Positions 56,375 to 64,000 of a DNA stretch of 64,000 nucleotides are shown here, piece by piece. The notes under the pieces were generated by a model. That model did no database searches. It saw nothing but the letters and a program-made list of their open reading frames with translations, and was not told the DNA's origin. The position numbers and the translations under genes are program-made. The DNA comes from Halomonas sp. SSL-5 (GTDB lineage: Bacteria; Pseudomonadota; Gammaproteobacteria; Pseudomonadales; Halomonadaceae): the NCBI RefSeq assembly GCF_030708455.1, contig NZ_JAUYWF010000006.1:175330-239329 (forward strand), read 5' to 3'. How positions within the stretch are numbered: position 1 is the first letter of the stretch; every line of letters starts with the position of its first letter.

Positions 56375-56665
56375 ATGAAGCAGGACACCCTCTGGTCGCT
56401 GGCCGGCTCCGCCGCGGCGGTGGCGGCCAGCATGATGGCCCGCAAGGCGGCGGACAAGGCCTACCGGAAAGAGGTTGGCGAGACCCCACCGGAAAATCCC
56501 GATGAGCCTGAGGTGGAGTGGCGCCAGGCCCTGCTGTGGGGCGCCGCCACCGGCGTGCTGGTGGGAGTCGCTCGGGTGGTGGGCAGGCGCGCCGGGCGCG
56601 AGGTCATGCACAGGGCGCCTGGTGCCGGCAGGCGGGGAGGCGTATTGCCCCGGTTGAAGCGGTAG
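56375..56665 (+). CDS. DUF4235 protein
   Basis: A 96-residue protein with an N-terminal membrane-like segment (LWSLAGSAAAVAASMMARKAAD) and a second one near 52-70 (ALLWGAATGVLVGVARVVG), the DUF4235 pattern. The basic C-terminus ends LPRLKR. A ribosome binding site CAGGCGAGG precedes the start. Function unknown. Confidence 0.75.
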   Translation: MKQDTLWSLAGSAAAVAASMMARKAADKAYRKEVGETPPENPDEPEVEWRQALLWGAATGVLVGVARVVGRRAGREVMHRAPGAGRRGGVLPRLKR

Positions 56666-56789
56666 CACGGCGCGCAGGGCTCGGAGACACTTCGAGGCAT
56701 CGGCCCCCCGAACCAGCGGTGGGGCCGCTTAGGCTATGGGTCATGGATCATGTGGCTGCCACCGCCCCGACACGAGGAGAGAGTCAGTA

Positions 56790-57504
56790 ATGCGAGAAAT
56801 GGAACTGCACTGCGACAAGGGGCTCGTCGAGACCGGCCCGACGCTGCTGACGGGTGTCAGCCTCCCGCGACGAGATCGCGGCGGTAAGTGCCTATGGGGA
56901 GCGGCTGGTCGAGACCGTCAAGATACTGCACGGCAGCGGCGTGCTCGCGAGCGAGGCGCCCATCGTCACCGCGGCGGGCTCCAGGTGGTTCGATCTGATT
57001 GCCCAGGCCTTCGACGAGGCGGAGTTGCGCGAACACTACACACCGGTGCTGCGGCCGGGATGCTATGTGGTGCATGACCACAGGCTCGATGCCGACGCCA
57101 TGGCCGAGGTGAAGGCGCGCGATCCGCACCGCCAGGGCGAGCTTCGGCCGGCGCTGGAGGTGTTCGCTCATGTGCAGTCACTGCCCGAGCCGGGACTGGC
57201 CATCGTGGGCCTGGGCAAGCGCGATATCGGTCACGAGCCGGACATGCCGCTGCCGTTGCGGCACTATCCACGAGACACGCTCGCTACGGTGGACGGGGCG
57301 GCGATTGCCCCTAGTACCTGGCGCGCAACGCATATCATGGATCAGCATCTCTTCCTGGAGATTCCCGAGGATGCCGGGCTCGCGGTCGGTGACGTGATCG
57401 CCTTCGGTACCTCCCACCCCTGCCTGACCTTCGACAAGTGGCGTCACCTGCTGCTGGTGGATGAGACGTTGGCGGTCACGGAGTCCGTGATGACCTGCTT
57501 CTAG
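56790..57504 (+). pseudogene. Truncated D-serine dehydratase/D-threonine aldolase-like gene
   Basis: A start codon at 56790 with GAGGAGAGA opens a short frame (MREMELHCDKGLVE), but the recognisable protein is in another frame from 56854 and has only the C-terminal ~215 residues of the family: VKILHGSGVLASEAPIVTAAGS, a metal-site region HPCLTFDKWRHL and LFLEIPEDAGLAVGD. The N-terminal PLP-barrel half, with its Lys, is missing. This is therefore a decayed D-amino-acid lyase rather than a working enzyme. A separate short protein from 56854 cannot be excluded. Confidence 0.65.
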
Positions 57505-57528
57505 TCGGCTCCGGCGGTAATTCCAAAC

Positions 57529-57560
57529 GACAACGGGCGGCCCTGGGGCCGCCCGTTGTC
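57529..57560. terminator. Terminator between convergent genes
   Basis: GACAACGGGCGGCCC pairs perfectly with GGGCCGCCCGTTGTC, directly after fba on the minus strand and the pseudogene on the plus strand. Confidence 0.8.
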
Positions 57561-57574
57561 GATGCGAGGTGTGC

Positions 57575-58639
57575 CTAGCGCACCTTGGGGTCCAGCTCGC
57601 CGCTGGCGTAGCGCTCGAACATCGCCTCCAGGTTGATCGGCTTGATCTTCGAGGCGTTGCCGGCGGTGCCGAAGGCCTCGTAGCGATCGATGCACAGGTC
57701 GCGCATGGCGGAGACGGTCTCCTTGAGGAACTTGCGCGGGTCGAACTCGCTGGGGTTCTCGGCCAGGAAGCGACGCACCGCGCCGGTGGAGGCCAGGCGC
57801 AGGTCGGTGTCGATGTTGACCTTGCGCACGCCGTGGCGGATGCCCTCGATGATCTCCTCGACGGGCACGCCGTAGGTCTCGGGGATCTCGCCGCCGTGGG
57901 CGTTGATCACCTCGAGCCACTCCTGGGGCACCGAGGAGGAGCCATGCATCACCAGGTGGGTGTCGGGGATGCGGGCGTGGATCTCCTTGATGCGCTGGAT
58001 GGAGAGGGTGTCGCCTGTGGGCGGCCGGGTGAACTTGTAGGCGCCGTGGCTGGTGCCGATGGCGATGGCCAGGGCATCCACACCGGTGGCATTGACGAAG
58101 TCGGCGGCCTCTTCGGGGTCGGTGAGCAGCTGTTCCATGTCCAGCTTGCCCTCGGCGCCGATGCCGTCTTCCTCGCCGGCCATGCCGGTCTCCAGGCTGC
58201 CCAGGCAGCCCAGCTCACCTTCGACGGAGACGCCACAGGCGTGGGCCATCTCCACGGTGCGCCGGGTGACATCGACATTGTAGGCGTAGTCCATCGGGGT
58301 CTTGCCGTCCTCGCCCAGGGAGCCGTCCATCATCACCGAGGAGAAGCCCAGCTGGATGGAGCGCTGGCACACCCCGGGGCTGGTGCCGTGGTCCTGGTGC
58401 ATCACCACCGGGATATGCGGGAATTCCTCCACCGCGGCCAGGATCAGGTGGCGCAGGAAGGGGGCGCCGGCGTACTTGCGGGCGCCGGCGGAGGCCTGGA
58501 CGATCACCGGGGAGTCGGTGCGATCCGCGGCTTCCATGATGGCGCGCATCTGCTCGAGGTTGTTGACGTTGAAGGCCGGCACGCCGTAGCCATGTTCGGC
58601 GGCGTGGTCCAGCAGCTGGCGCATGCTGATCAGTGCCAT
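57575..58639 (-). CDS. fba: Class II fructose-bisphosphate aldolase
   Basis: A 354-residue zinc enzyme of the Calvin-type subclass. Signatures: [35 protein letters not shown] with a zinc-binding His, and [13 protein letters not shown]. It interconverts fructose-1,6-bisphosphate with DHAP and G3P. Third gene of epd-pgk-fba, 82 bp after pgk. Followed by a 15-bp-stem terminator. Confidence 0.96.
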   Translation of the reverse strand: MALISMRQLLDHAAEHGYGVPAFNVNNLEQMRAIMEAADRTDSPVIVQASAGARKYAGAPFLRHLILAAVEEFPHIPVVMHQDHGTSPGVCQRSIQLGFSSVMMDGSLGEDGKTPMDYAYNVDVTRRTVEMAHACGVSVEGELGCLGSLETGMAGEEDGIGAEGKLDMEQLLTDPEEAADFVNATGVDALAIAIGTSHGAYKFTRPPTGDTLSIQRIKEIHARIPDTHLVMHGSSSVPQEWLEVINAHGGEIPETYGVPVEEIIEGIRHGVRKVNIDTDLRLASTGAVRRFLAENPSEFDPRKFLKETVSAMRDLCIDRYEAFGTAGNASKIKPINLEAMFERYASGELDPKVR

Positions 58640-58721
58640 GTTCTCACCTGTCGTTCGTGGTGGCGGCGGCGCCGTGGGGCGCCGCCGCGTGGAGAGTCGT
58701 GATCGGGGTTCGTCTAGTCTA

Positions 58722-59891
58722 TCAGGCCTGGGCCGCGGCGGCTTCCAGGGCGGCCACCGCCGGCAGGGTCTTGCCCTCGACGTATTCGAGGAAGGCGCCG
58801 CCGCCGGTGGAAATGTAGGAGACCTTCTCGGCGATGGCGTACTTGTCGATGGCCGCCAGGGTGTCGCCGCCGCCGGCGATGGAGAAGGCCGGACTCTCGG
58901 CGATGGCGCGGGCGATCACTTCGGTGCCGTGCCCGAACTGGTCGATCTCGAACACGCCCAGCGGGCCGTTCCACAGGATGGTGCCGGCGTCCTTGAGCAT
59001 GGCCGCCAGGCGGGCGGCGGTCTCGGGGCCGATGTCGAGGATCATCTCGTCGTCGTTGACCCGGTCCACCGGCTTGACGATGGCCTCGGCGGCGTCGGAG
59101 AACTCGGTGGCCACCACCACGTCCGAGGGCAGCGGGATCTCGACCTTCGCCATCAGCGCCTTCGCCTGGTCGATCAGGTCGGCCTCGTGCAGCGACTTGC
59201 CGACGTTGTGGCCCGCCGCGGCGATGAAGGTGTTGGCGATGCCGCCGCCGACGATCAGCTGGTCGCACTTCTCGGCGAGGGCGGTGAGTACCTCCAGCTT
59301 GGTGGAGACCTTGGAACCACCGACGATCGCCGCCATGGGGCGTGCCGGGGTGGCCAGCGCCTTCTCCAGGGCGTCGAGCTCGGCGGCCAGCAGCGGACCG
59401 GCACAGGCCACGGGGGCGAAGCGTGCCACGCCGTGGGTGGAGGCCTGGGCGCGGTGGGCGGTGCCGAAGGCGTCCATCACGTAGATGTCGCACAGCGCGG
59501 CATACTGCTTCGAGAGGGTCTCGTCGTCCTTCTTCTCGCCCTTGTTGAAGCGCACGTTCTCGAGCAGTACCACCTCATCGTCGCCCGCCTCGAACGCGCC
59601 GTCGAGATACGCCTTGACCAGGCGCACCGGGCGGCCCAGCAGCTCGCCCAGGTGCTCGGCCACCGGCGCCAGGGAGAACTCCTCGGCGGGCTCGCCCTCG
59701 GTGGGGCGTCCCAGGTGGCTCATCAGCAGCACCCGGGCACCGCCGTCCAGGGCGGCCTGGATGGAGGGCAGGGCGGCACGCAGGCGGGCATCGCTGGTCA
59801 CCTTGCCGTGCTTGACGGGCACGTTGAGGTCCTCGCGGATCAGTACGCGCTTTCCGCTGAGGTCGAGGTCAGTCATCTTGCGCACGTTCAT
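58722..59891 (-). CDS. pgk: Phosphoglycerate kinase
   Basis: A 389-residue monomeric kinase. ATG 59891 ([19 protein letters not shown]) corresponds to the usual start; GAGGAA lies 9 nt upstream. Landmarks: [34 protein letters not shown] and [12 protein letters not shown], all normal. It makes ATP from 1,3-bisphosphoglycerate. Second gene of the operon, 38 bp after epd. The frame extends much further upstream with no stop, but that is the antisense shadow of epd. Confidence 0.97.
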   Translation of the reverse strand: MNVRKMTDLDLSGKRVLIREDLNVPVKHGKVTSDARLRAALPSIQAALDGGARVLLMSHLGRPTEGEPAEEFSLAPVAEHLGELLGRPVRLVKAYLDGAFEAGDDEVVLLENVRFNKGEKKDDETLSKQYAALCDIYVMDAFGTAHRAQASTHGVARFAPVACAGPLLAAELDALEKALATPARPMAAIVGGSKVSTKLEVLTALAEKCDQLIVGGGIANTFIAAAGHNVGKSLHEADLIDQAKALMAKVEIPLPSDVVVATEFSDAAEAIVKPVDRVNDDEMILDIGPETAARLAAMLKDAGTILWNGPLGVFEIDQFGHGTEVIARAIAESPAFSIAGGGDTLAAIDKYAIAEKVSYISTGGGAFLEYVEGKTLPAVAALEAAAAQA

Positions 59892-59929
59892 CGGGGCGTG
59901 TTCCTCATCTTGGGGAAGCCGGAAGGGGG

Positions 59930-60991
59930 TCAGGGAGCGTCGAGGGGCATAGCGGCCAGGCGCCGGGCGACGTCGAGCATGCGGTTGGCGAAGCCCCATT
60001 CGTTGTCGAACCAGCACAGCAACTTGATCAGGCGGCCGCCGGCCACCCGGGTCTGGGTGGCGTCCACGATACCGGAGCGTGGATCGTGGTTGAAGTCGAC
60101 CGAGGCCATGGGCTCCTCGGTGTAGCCCAGCAGCCCGGCCAGGCGCCCGCGGCTGGCCTCGGCGAGCAGGGCGTTGACCTCGGCGGCGCTGGTGTCGCGG
60201 TGCACCGTGATGGCCAGGTCCATGGCCGAGACGTTGATGGTCGGCACCCGCACGTGCAGGCACTCGAAGCGTCCGGCCAGGTGTGGCATCAGGCGGTTGA
60301 TGCCGCGTGCCAGGCCGGTGTCCACCGGCACGATGGAGTGCATCGCCGAGCGGGTCAGGCGCAGGTCGGTCTGGTGGTAGGCGTCGATCACCGGCTGGTC
60401 GTTCATCGCCGAGTGGATGGTGGTGGTGACGCCGTGCTCGATGCCCAGCGCCTCGTCCAGCACGGTGAGCACCGGCACCAGGCAGTTGGTGGTGCAGGAA
60501 GCCGCCGAGACGATGCGTTGCGCCGGTGCCAGTTCGTGGTCGTTGATGCCGCTGACGATGGTGGCGTCGACATCGACTTCCGCCGGCTGGGAGAACAGCA
60601 GGCGGCCGGCGCCGGCATTCAGGTGGCGCTCGGCGGTGGCTCGATCCTTGAAGCTGCCGGAGCACTCCAGTACCAGGTCGATGCCGAGTTCTCGCCAGGG
60701 CAGGCGGTCGGGGTCGGGCTCGCTGAGCACGCGGATCGCCTGGCCATCGACCACCAGTTGGCCGTCGCGGGCACTCACCTCGCCGGGGAAGCGGCCATGG
60801 GTGGTGTCGTAGCGGGTCAGGTAGGCGATGGTGGCCAGATCGGAGAGCTCGTTGATCGCCACGATCTCGAGTTCCGGCGGGTGGCCGGGACCCTCCGTCC
60901 GCCGTTGCGCGGCCTTTTGTTGCTCGATCAGGGCGCGCAGCACGCACTGGCCGATGCGGCCGTAACCGTTGATGGCGATGCGATGGGCCAT
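59930..60991 (-). CDS. epd: Erythrose-4-phosphate dehydrogenase
   Basis: A 353-residue GAPDH-family enzyme. ATG 60991 gives [21 protein letters not shown]; an in-frame ATG 27 bp upstream is an alternative. Catalytic Cys is in [16 protein letters not shown]. Epd-specific features are [25 protein letters not shown] and a NAD-site pattern unlike glycolytic GAPDH. It begins vitamin B6 synthesis from erythrose-4-phosphate. The order epd-pgk-fba is conserved in gammaproteobacteria. Confidence 0.9.
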   Translation of the reverse strand: MAHRIAINGYGRIGQCVLRALIEQQKAAQRRTEGPGHPPELEIVAINELSDLATIAYLTRYDTTHGRFPGEVSARDGQLVVDGQAIRVLSEPDPDRLPWRELGIDLVLECSGSFKDRATAERHLNAGAGRLLFSQPAEVDVDATIVSGINDHELAPAQRIVSAASCTTNCLVPVLTVLDEALGIEHGVTTTIHSAMNDQPVIDAYHQTDLRLTRSAMHSIVPVDTGLARGINRLMPHLAGRFECLHVRVPTINVSAMDLAITVHRDTSAAEVNALLAEASRGRLAGLLGYTEEPMASVDFNHDPRSGIVDATQTRVAGGRLIKLLCWFDNEWGFANRMLDVARRLAAMPLDAP

Positions 60992-61043
60992 GGCGCTGGG
61001 AGTCTCTTCTGCGGGCATCGAGGACCGGCGATTCTAGCGTATT

Positions 61044-61760
61044 TCAGCCGACGAGTCCCGGCAGGCGCCAGGCCAGCGGCAGCAGCAGGGCGGTGAGAAT
61101 GCCGGTGAGACTCATGCCCAGCGAGGCGAAGGCGCCGGCGGTGGGGCCGATCTCGAAGGCGCGCACGGTACCCAGGGCATGGCCGTTGATGCCGAGTGCC
61201 AGGCCCAGTAGTCGCTCGTCGCGGATGCCGAGCCAGCGGGCCACCAGGCCGACGCTGCCGATCGCCGCCACGCCGGTGACCAGCAGGCCGCCCATCATCA
61301 GCGCCACCGAGCCGCCGAGGCGTTCGGTGATGCCGATGGCGATGGGCGCTGTGACCGACTTGGGGGCCAGCGAGGCGAGGATCTCGGGCGGTGCACCCAG
61401 CAGCCAGGCGATGCCCACCGCGTAGAGGGCGGCCATGCCGGCGGCGATGGGCAGGCACAGCAGCAGCGGCCGCCACAGCGCACGGATATGCCCCATCTGC
61501 TGGTAGAGCGGCAGGCCCAGCGCCACCGTGGCCGGGCCGAGCAGCAGCATCAGCCAGCCCGCCCCCGCCTGGTAGTCGGCGTAGTCGATGCCGAGCAGCC
61601 ACAGCGCGGCGGCCAGCAGCAGGGCGGCGACCAGAATCGGGGGACACCAGGCCGGGGCCCGAAGGGCGCGGAACAGGCGATCGCCGGCGAAGTAGGCGGC
61701 CAGGGTCAGCGCCACGGCGGCGAGGGGGGTGGCCATCAGGTGCTCGATCAGCTCACTCAT
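61044..61760 (-). CDS. lrgB: LrgB/CidB-family membrane protein
   Basis: A 238-residue polytopic inner-membrane protein starting at ATG 61760 (MSELIEHLMATPLAAVALTL). Family signatures are LAPKSVTAPIAIGITERLGG and LALGINGHALGTVRAFEIGPTAGAFASLGM. Relatives pair with LrgA/CidA and are involved in murein-hydrolase export, cell lysis or pyruvate/glycolate transport. It overlaps lrgA by 8 bp. Confidence 0.9.
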   Translation of the reverse strand: MSELIEHLMATPLAAVALTLAAYFAGDRLFRALRAPAWCPPILVAALLLAAALWLLGIDYADYQAGAGWLMLLLGPATVALGLPLYQQMGHIRALWRPLLLCLPIAAGMAALYAVGIAWLLGAPPEILASLAPKSVTAPIAIGITERLGGSVALMMGGLLVTGVAAIGSVGLVARWLGIRDERLLGLALGINGHALGTVRAFEIGPTAGAFASLGMSLTGILTALLLPLAWRLPGLVG

Positions 61761-62127
61761 GGGTCGCCTCCCGGGTGCTCGCATCGTCATCGCCGACCAG
61801 GCGGCGCATCAGCCACAGGGTAGTGAGGACACTCAGCAGGGTACCCAGCAGCAGGGCGGCGAGGATGGCCACCAGCTGCCCGGCCAGCTCGTCGAGCATG
61901 AAGAAGATGCCCACCACCCCGGGCATGATCAGCAGCGCCAGGGCGGCGATCAGCGGCCGGGCCGCGGCGGCGATTGCGTCGAAGCCGCCGCCGTGGAGAA
62001 CAAGCCAGGCCGTCAGCAGCAGCATGCCGGCGACGCCGGCGGAGACCGGCAGGCCGGCGAGGGTTACCAGGGCATCGCCGATCAGCAGGAAGCCGATCAG
62101 CCAGAGGAAACCACGCAATGCCGGCAT
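61753..62127 (-). CDS. lrgA: LrgA/CidA-family holin-like membrane protein
   Basis: A 124-residue protein with four membrane helices (GFLWLIGFLLIGDALV, AGVAGMLLLTAWLVL, ALALLIMPGVVGIFFML, ILAALLLGTLLSVLTTLWL). The fingerprint PVSAGVAGMLLL and PAAV-like MPGVVGIFF is standard CidA/LrgA. It works with the following LrgB. Confidence 0.9.
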   Translation of the reverse strand: MPALRGFLWLIGFLLIGDALVTLAGLPVSAGVAGMLLLTAWLVLHGGGFDAIAAAARPLIAALALLIMPGVVGIFFMLDELAGQLVAILAALLLGTLLSVLTTLWLMRRLVGDDDASTREATHE

Positions 62128-62353
62128 GAGATGTCCTTGTGTGAAGTGGTGTCAAAAAGGGGGTGGAGGGTCGCGTCGAGGCCCTTGAAAAGCGCCGAGG
62201 CGCTCCTATTGTGCAGATTACCGGGGCGATGTCAGCCGTAGAGGCGCTCCCCCGACCATCCCGTGAGGTCAATCTGCGTAGGAGGTGTTCGTGATGTTCG
62301 GAGATCTCAGGCGTTTCGATGAAGTGCCTGCCCGAGGTCGGGCCTGAAAGCAA

Positions 62354-62386
62354 AAAGGGGGCGCAGCCATCGGCTGCGCCCCCTTT
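62354..62386. terminator. Bidirectional terminator
   Basis: AAAGGGGGCGCAGCC (62354-62368) and GGCTGCGCCCCCTTT (62372-62386), loop ATC, follow the substrate-binding gene on the minus strand. Confidence 0.85.
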
Positions 62387-62399
62387 GGCGTGCGTGGTT

Positions 62400-63632
62400 T
62401 CAGCCTTCAGTCATTAGTGAGCAGCTGCTCTTTTCCAGCGACTGGAAGGCTTGATCGCCGGGGATGGTTCGCAGCACACGGTAGAGGTCCCACTCGCCTT
62501 CAGAGTCCTCGGGAGCTTTCACCTCCACCAGGTACATGTCATGGACCATGCGTCCATCCTCACGAACCTTGCCGTTGCTGGTGAAGATATCGTTGACGGG
62601 GTTCTCGCCCATCCAGGCACGCACCGTCCCGGCATCATCGCTGCCGGTGGCTTCAATGGCGTTTAGATAATGCATTGTGCTGGAGTAGACACCTGCCTGC
62701 ACCATGGTGGGCATGCTGCCGACGCGCTCATGATAGTCTTCAGCCCACTGCCGAGTTTCATCGTTGAGGTCCCAGTACCATCCAGTAGTCAACTGCATAC
62801 CCTGGGTCGTCTCGAGTCCTAATGCATGGATGTCATTGAGGAACACCATCAGGCCGGCCAGTGTTTGGCCAGACTCCACCAGTCCGAACTGGCCGGCTGT
62901 GCTGATGGCGTTGACGGTATCGGCACCCGCGTTGGCGAGTCCTACGATCTTGGCTCCTGAACCCTGCGCCTGAAGGATGTAGGAAGAGAAGTCGTTAGTA
63001 TTTAATGGGTGACTGACTGTGCCGACGACCTCTCCCCCCATCTCGTTGACAACGCTAGACACGTCGGCCTCCAGCGAGTGCCCGAAGGCATAATCCGCTG
63101 AAATGATAAACCAGGAGTCGCCGCCCTCCTCGACAATGGCGCGAGCCGTGCCATTGGACATGGCGTGCGTGTCATAGACCCATTGGACATGGTTGGGGCT
63201 GCAGTATTCATTGGTGATGCCGAGAGCGGCGGCGCCAGAGACCATGCCGATACGATCATGTTCTGTAAGCAGTTGAGTGGCGGCAATCGTGACCGAAGAG
63301 GCGACCAGGCCACCGACCATATCGACGTTTTGCTGGTCGATCCATCCGCGGACAGTATTGGCCCCCACGTCGGCGCTATTGCGATCATCGGCGCTGAACA
63401 CCTCGATCGGGGCACCATGAATTGCCCCGCCGTGCTCCTCAATGGCCATGCGCATCGCCTCCAGGCCACCGGGACCTGCTAGATCTCGGTAGGGGCCCGA
63501 CATGTCAGCCAGATAGCCGATACGAATGGCACCGTCGCTGAATTCGGCATTGGCGTTGGCTGACGTGACTGCCAGCAAGGCTCCAAGCGTCAGGAGAGCG
63601 GGCTTGCGCATGAAATAGCGTGTTTTAGACAT
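62400..63632 (-). CDS. ABC amino-acid/amide-type substrate-binding protein
   Basis: A 410-residue exported protein starting at ATG 63632 (MSKTRYFMRKPALLTLGALL) after AGGAACACC. Type I periplasmic-binding fold: IRIGYLADMSGPYRDLAGPGGLEAM, VDMVGGLVASSVTIAAT, WFIISADYAFGHSLEADV. It belongs to the branched-chain/amide/urea cluster; no permease or ATPase gene is beside it, so the partners must be elsewhere or upstream of the acyl-CoA synthetase. Codon use is a little AT-richer than the neighbours. Confidence 0.85.
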   Translation of the reverse strand: MSKTRYFMRKPALLTLGALLAVTSANANAEFSDGAIRIGYLADMSGPYRDLAGPGGLEAMRMAIEEHGGAIHGAPIEVFSADDRNSADVGANTVRGWIDQQNVDMVGGLVASSVTIAATQLLTEHDRIGMVSGAAALGITNEYCSPNHVQWVYDTHAMSNGTARAIVEEGGDSWFIISADYAFGHSLEADVSSVVNEMGGEVVGTVSHPLNTNDFSSYILQAQGSGAKIVGLANAGADTVNAISTAGQFGLVESGQTLAGLMVFLNDIHALGLETTQGMQLTTGWYWDLNDETRQWAEDYHERVGSMPTMVQAGVYSSTMHYLNAIEATGSDDAGTVRAWMGENPVNDIFTSNGKVREDGRMVHDMYLVEVKAPEDSEGEWDLYRVLRTIPGDQAFQSLEKSSCSLMTEG

Positions 63633-63748
63633 AGCGGTGTTCCTCGTTTTTTGGGGTTGTTGTTGCACTGCACTTGGGAAGATGCCACACGGTACGGATC
63701 AACTTCGTATGCATGAGGAGGCGGAGCGAGCCTGTTCAGAGACTGGGC

Positions 63749-64000
63749 TCAGCCGCTCTGGCTGGCTCGTTCGCGCAGCTTGAACTTCTGGATCTTGCCG
63801 GAAGGGGTGCGCGGCAGCTCGTCGAGCACCTCCAGGAATTCCGGGTGGTACTGGCGGGTCATCTTGCGCTCGCTCAGGAAGGCACAGACCTCCTCGAGGG
63901 TCAGCGACTCCTCGCCCTCCTTTAGGGTCACGTAGGCGCACAGCCGCTCGCCGAGGCGCTCGTCGGGCTTGCCGACCAGGGCCAGTGCCTGGATCTTGGG
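63749..64000 (-). CDS. AMP-dependent acyl-CoA synthetase, C-terminal end
   Basis: The last 83 residues, open to the window edge. It contains LVGKPDERLGERLCAYVTL, EVCAFLSERKMTRQYHPEF and the C-terminal catalytic lysine motif LPRTPSGKIQKFKLRE of acyl-/aryl-CoA ligases (ANL superfamily). The substrate is decided by the missing N-terminal domain. The neighbouring binding protein suggests uptake and activation of the same compound, but this is a guess. Confidence 0.85.
   Translation of the reverse strand, partial: PKIQALALVGKPDERLGERLCAYVTLKEGEESLTLEEVCAFLSERKMTRQYHPEFLEVLDELPRTPSGKIQKFKLRERASQSG

Noticed and set aside
58722..60947. A 741-codon frame containing pgk and extending upstream
   Set aside because: The part before 59891 is an alternative frame of epd on the same strand with Arg/Pro-rich noise; pgk has a normal start at 59891.

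Overview
The window looks like a chromosomal segment of a moderately halophilic gammaproteobacterium, most likely a Halomonas-type Halomonadaceae. The grounds are high GC content, a very acidic outer-membrane porin, several small families common in that group (DUF2057, DUF3592, DUF4202, DUF6746-like, DUF6394-like), gammaproteobacterial gene orders (epd-pgk-fba, glnA then ntrBC) and many transporters. The taxon is inferred from gene content; no rRNA or tRNA gene was seen.

Layout: 1-4.3 kb holds a secreted phytase-like protein (partial), a DUF2057 protein, a porin and a YbfB-type MFS transporter. 4.5-20.3 kb is a complete type I-F CRISPR-Cas locus: a divergent WYL-domain regulator, cas1, a cas2-cas3 fusion, a 437-bp gap, cas8f-cas5f-cas7f-cas6f, a leader with a consensus IHF site, and an array of 98 repeats and 97 spacers. 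20.4-22.3 kb holds two unrecognised membrane-linked genes, one an alpha/beta hydrolase. 22.4-43.2 kb is metabolic and transport genes: globin, DASS anion permease, PhoD phosphatase, exonuclease-phosphatase with HhH, C45 hydrolase, DAACS symporter, dienelactone hydrolase, a branched-chain amino-acid ABC system, an NSS transporter and typA. 43.3-48.7 kb is the nitrogen regulon (glnA and ntrBC, each with an NtrC site and a sigma-54 promoter). 48.7-57.5 kb holds a toxin-antitoxin pair, dgt, NERD, sirtuin, YciH, HAD, a K+ channel and a decayed D-amino-acid enzyme. 57.5-64 kb holds fba, pgk, epd, lrgAB, a second amino-acid binding protein and the end of an acyl-CoA synthetase gene.

The most interesting object is in the cas2-3/cas8f gap. 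On the minus strand, two degenerate copies of the locus's own CRISPR repeat (20/28 and 18/28 identities) flank a 14-nt pseudo-spacer. That pseudo-spacer matches a site 90 bp away at 13 of 14 positions. The only mismatch is at guide position 6, a flipped-out position in type I guides, and the site carries the type I-F PAM (CC). Downstream lies a perfect 10-nt Shine-Dalgarno, an ATG and tandem AGA-AGA codons, then a 10-bp hairpin. This has the architecture of a Cascade-guided regulatory RNA (CreR/CreA class), possibly paired with a CreT-like RNA toxin that guards the locus. The WYL regulator with a palindrome over the cas1 ribosome binding site suggests a second layer of control.
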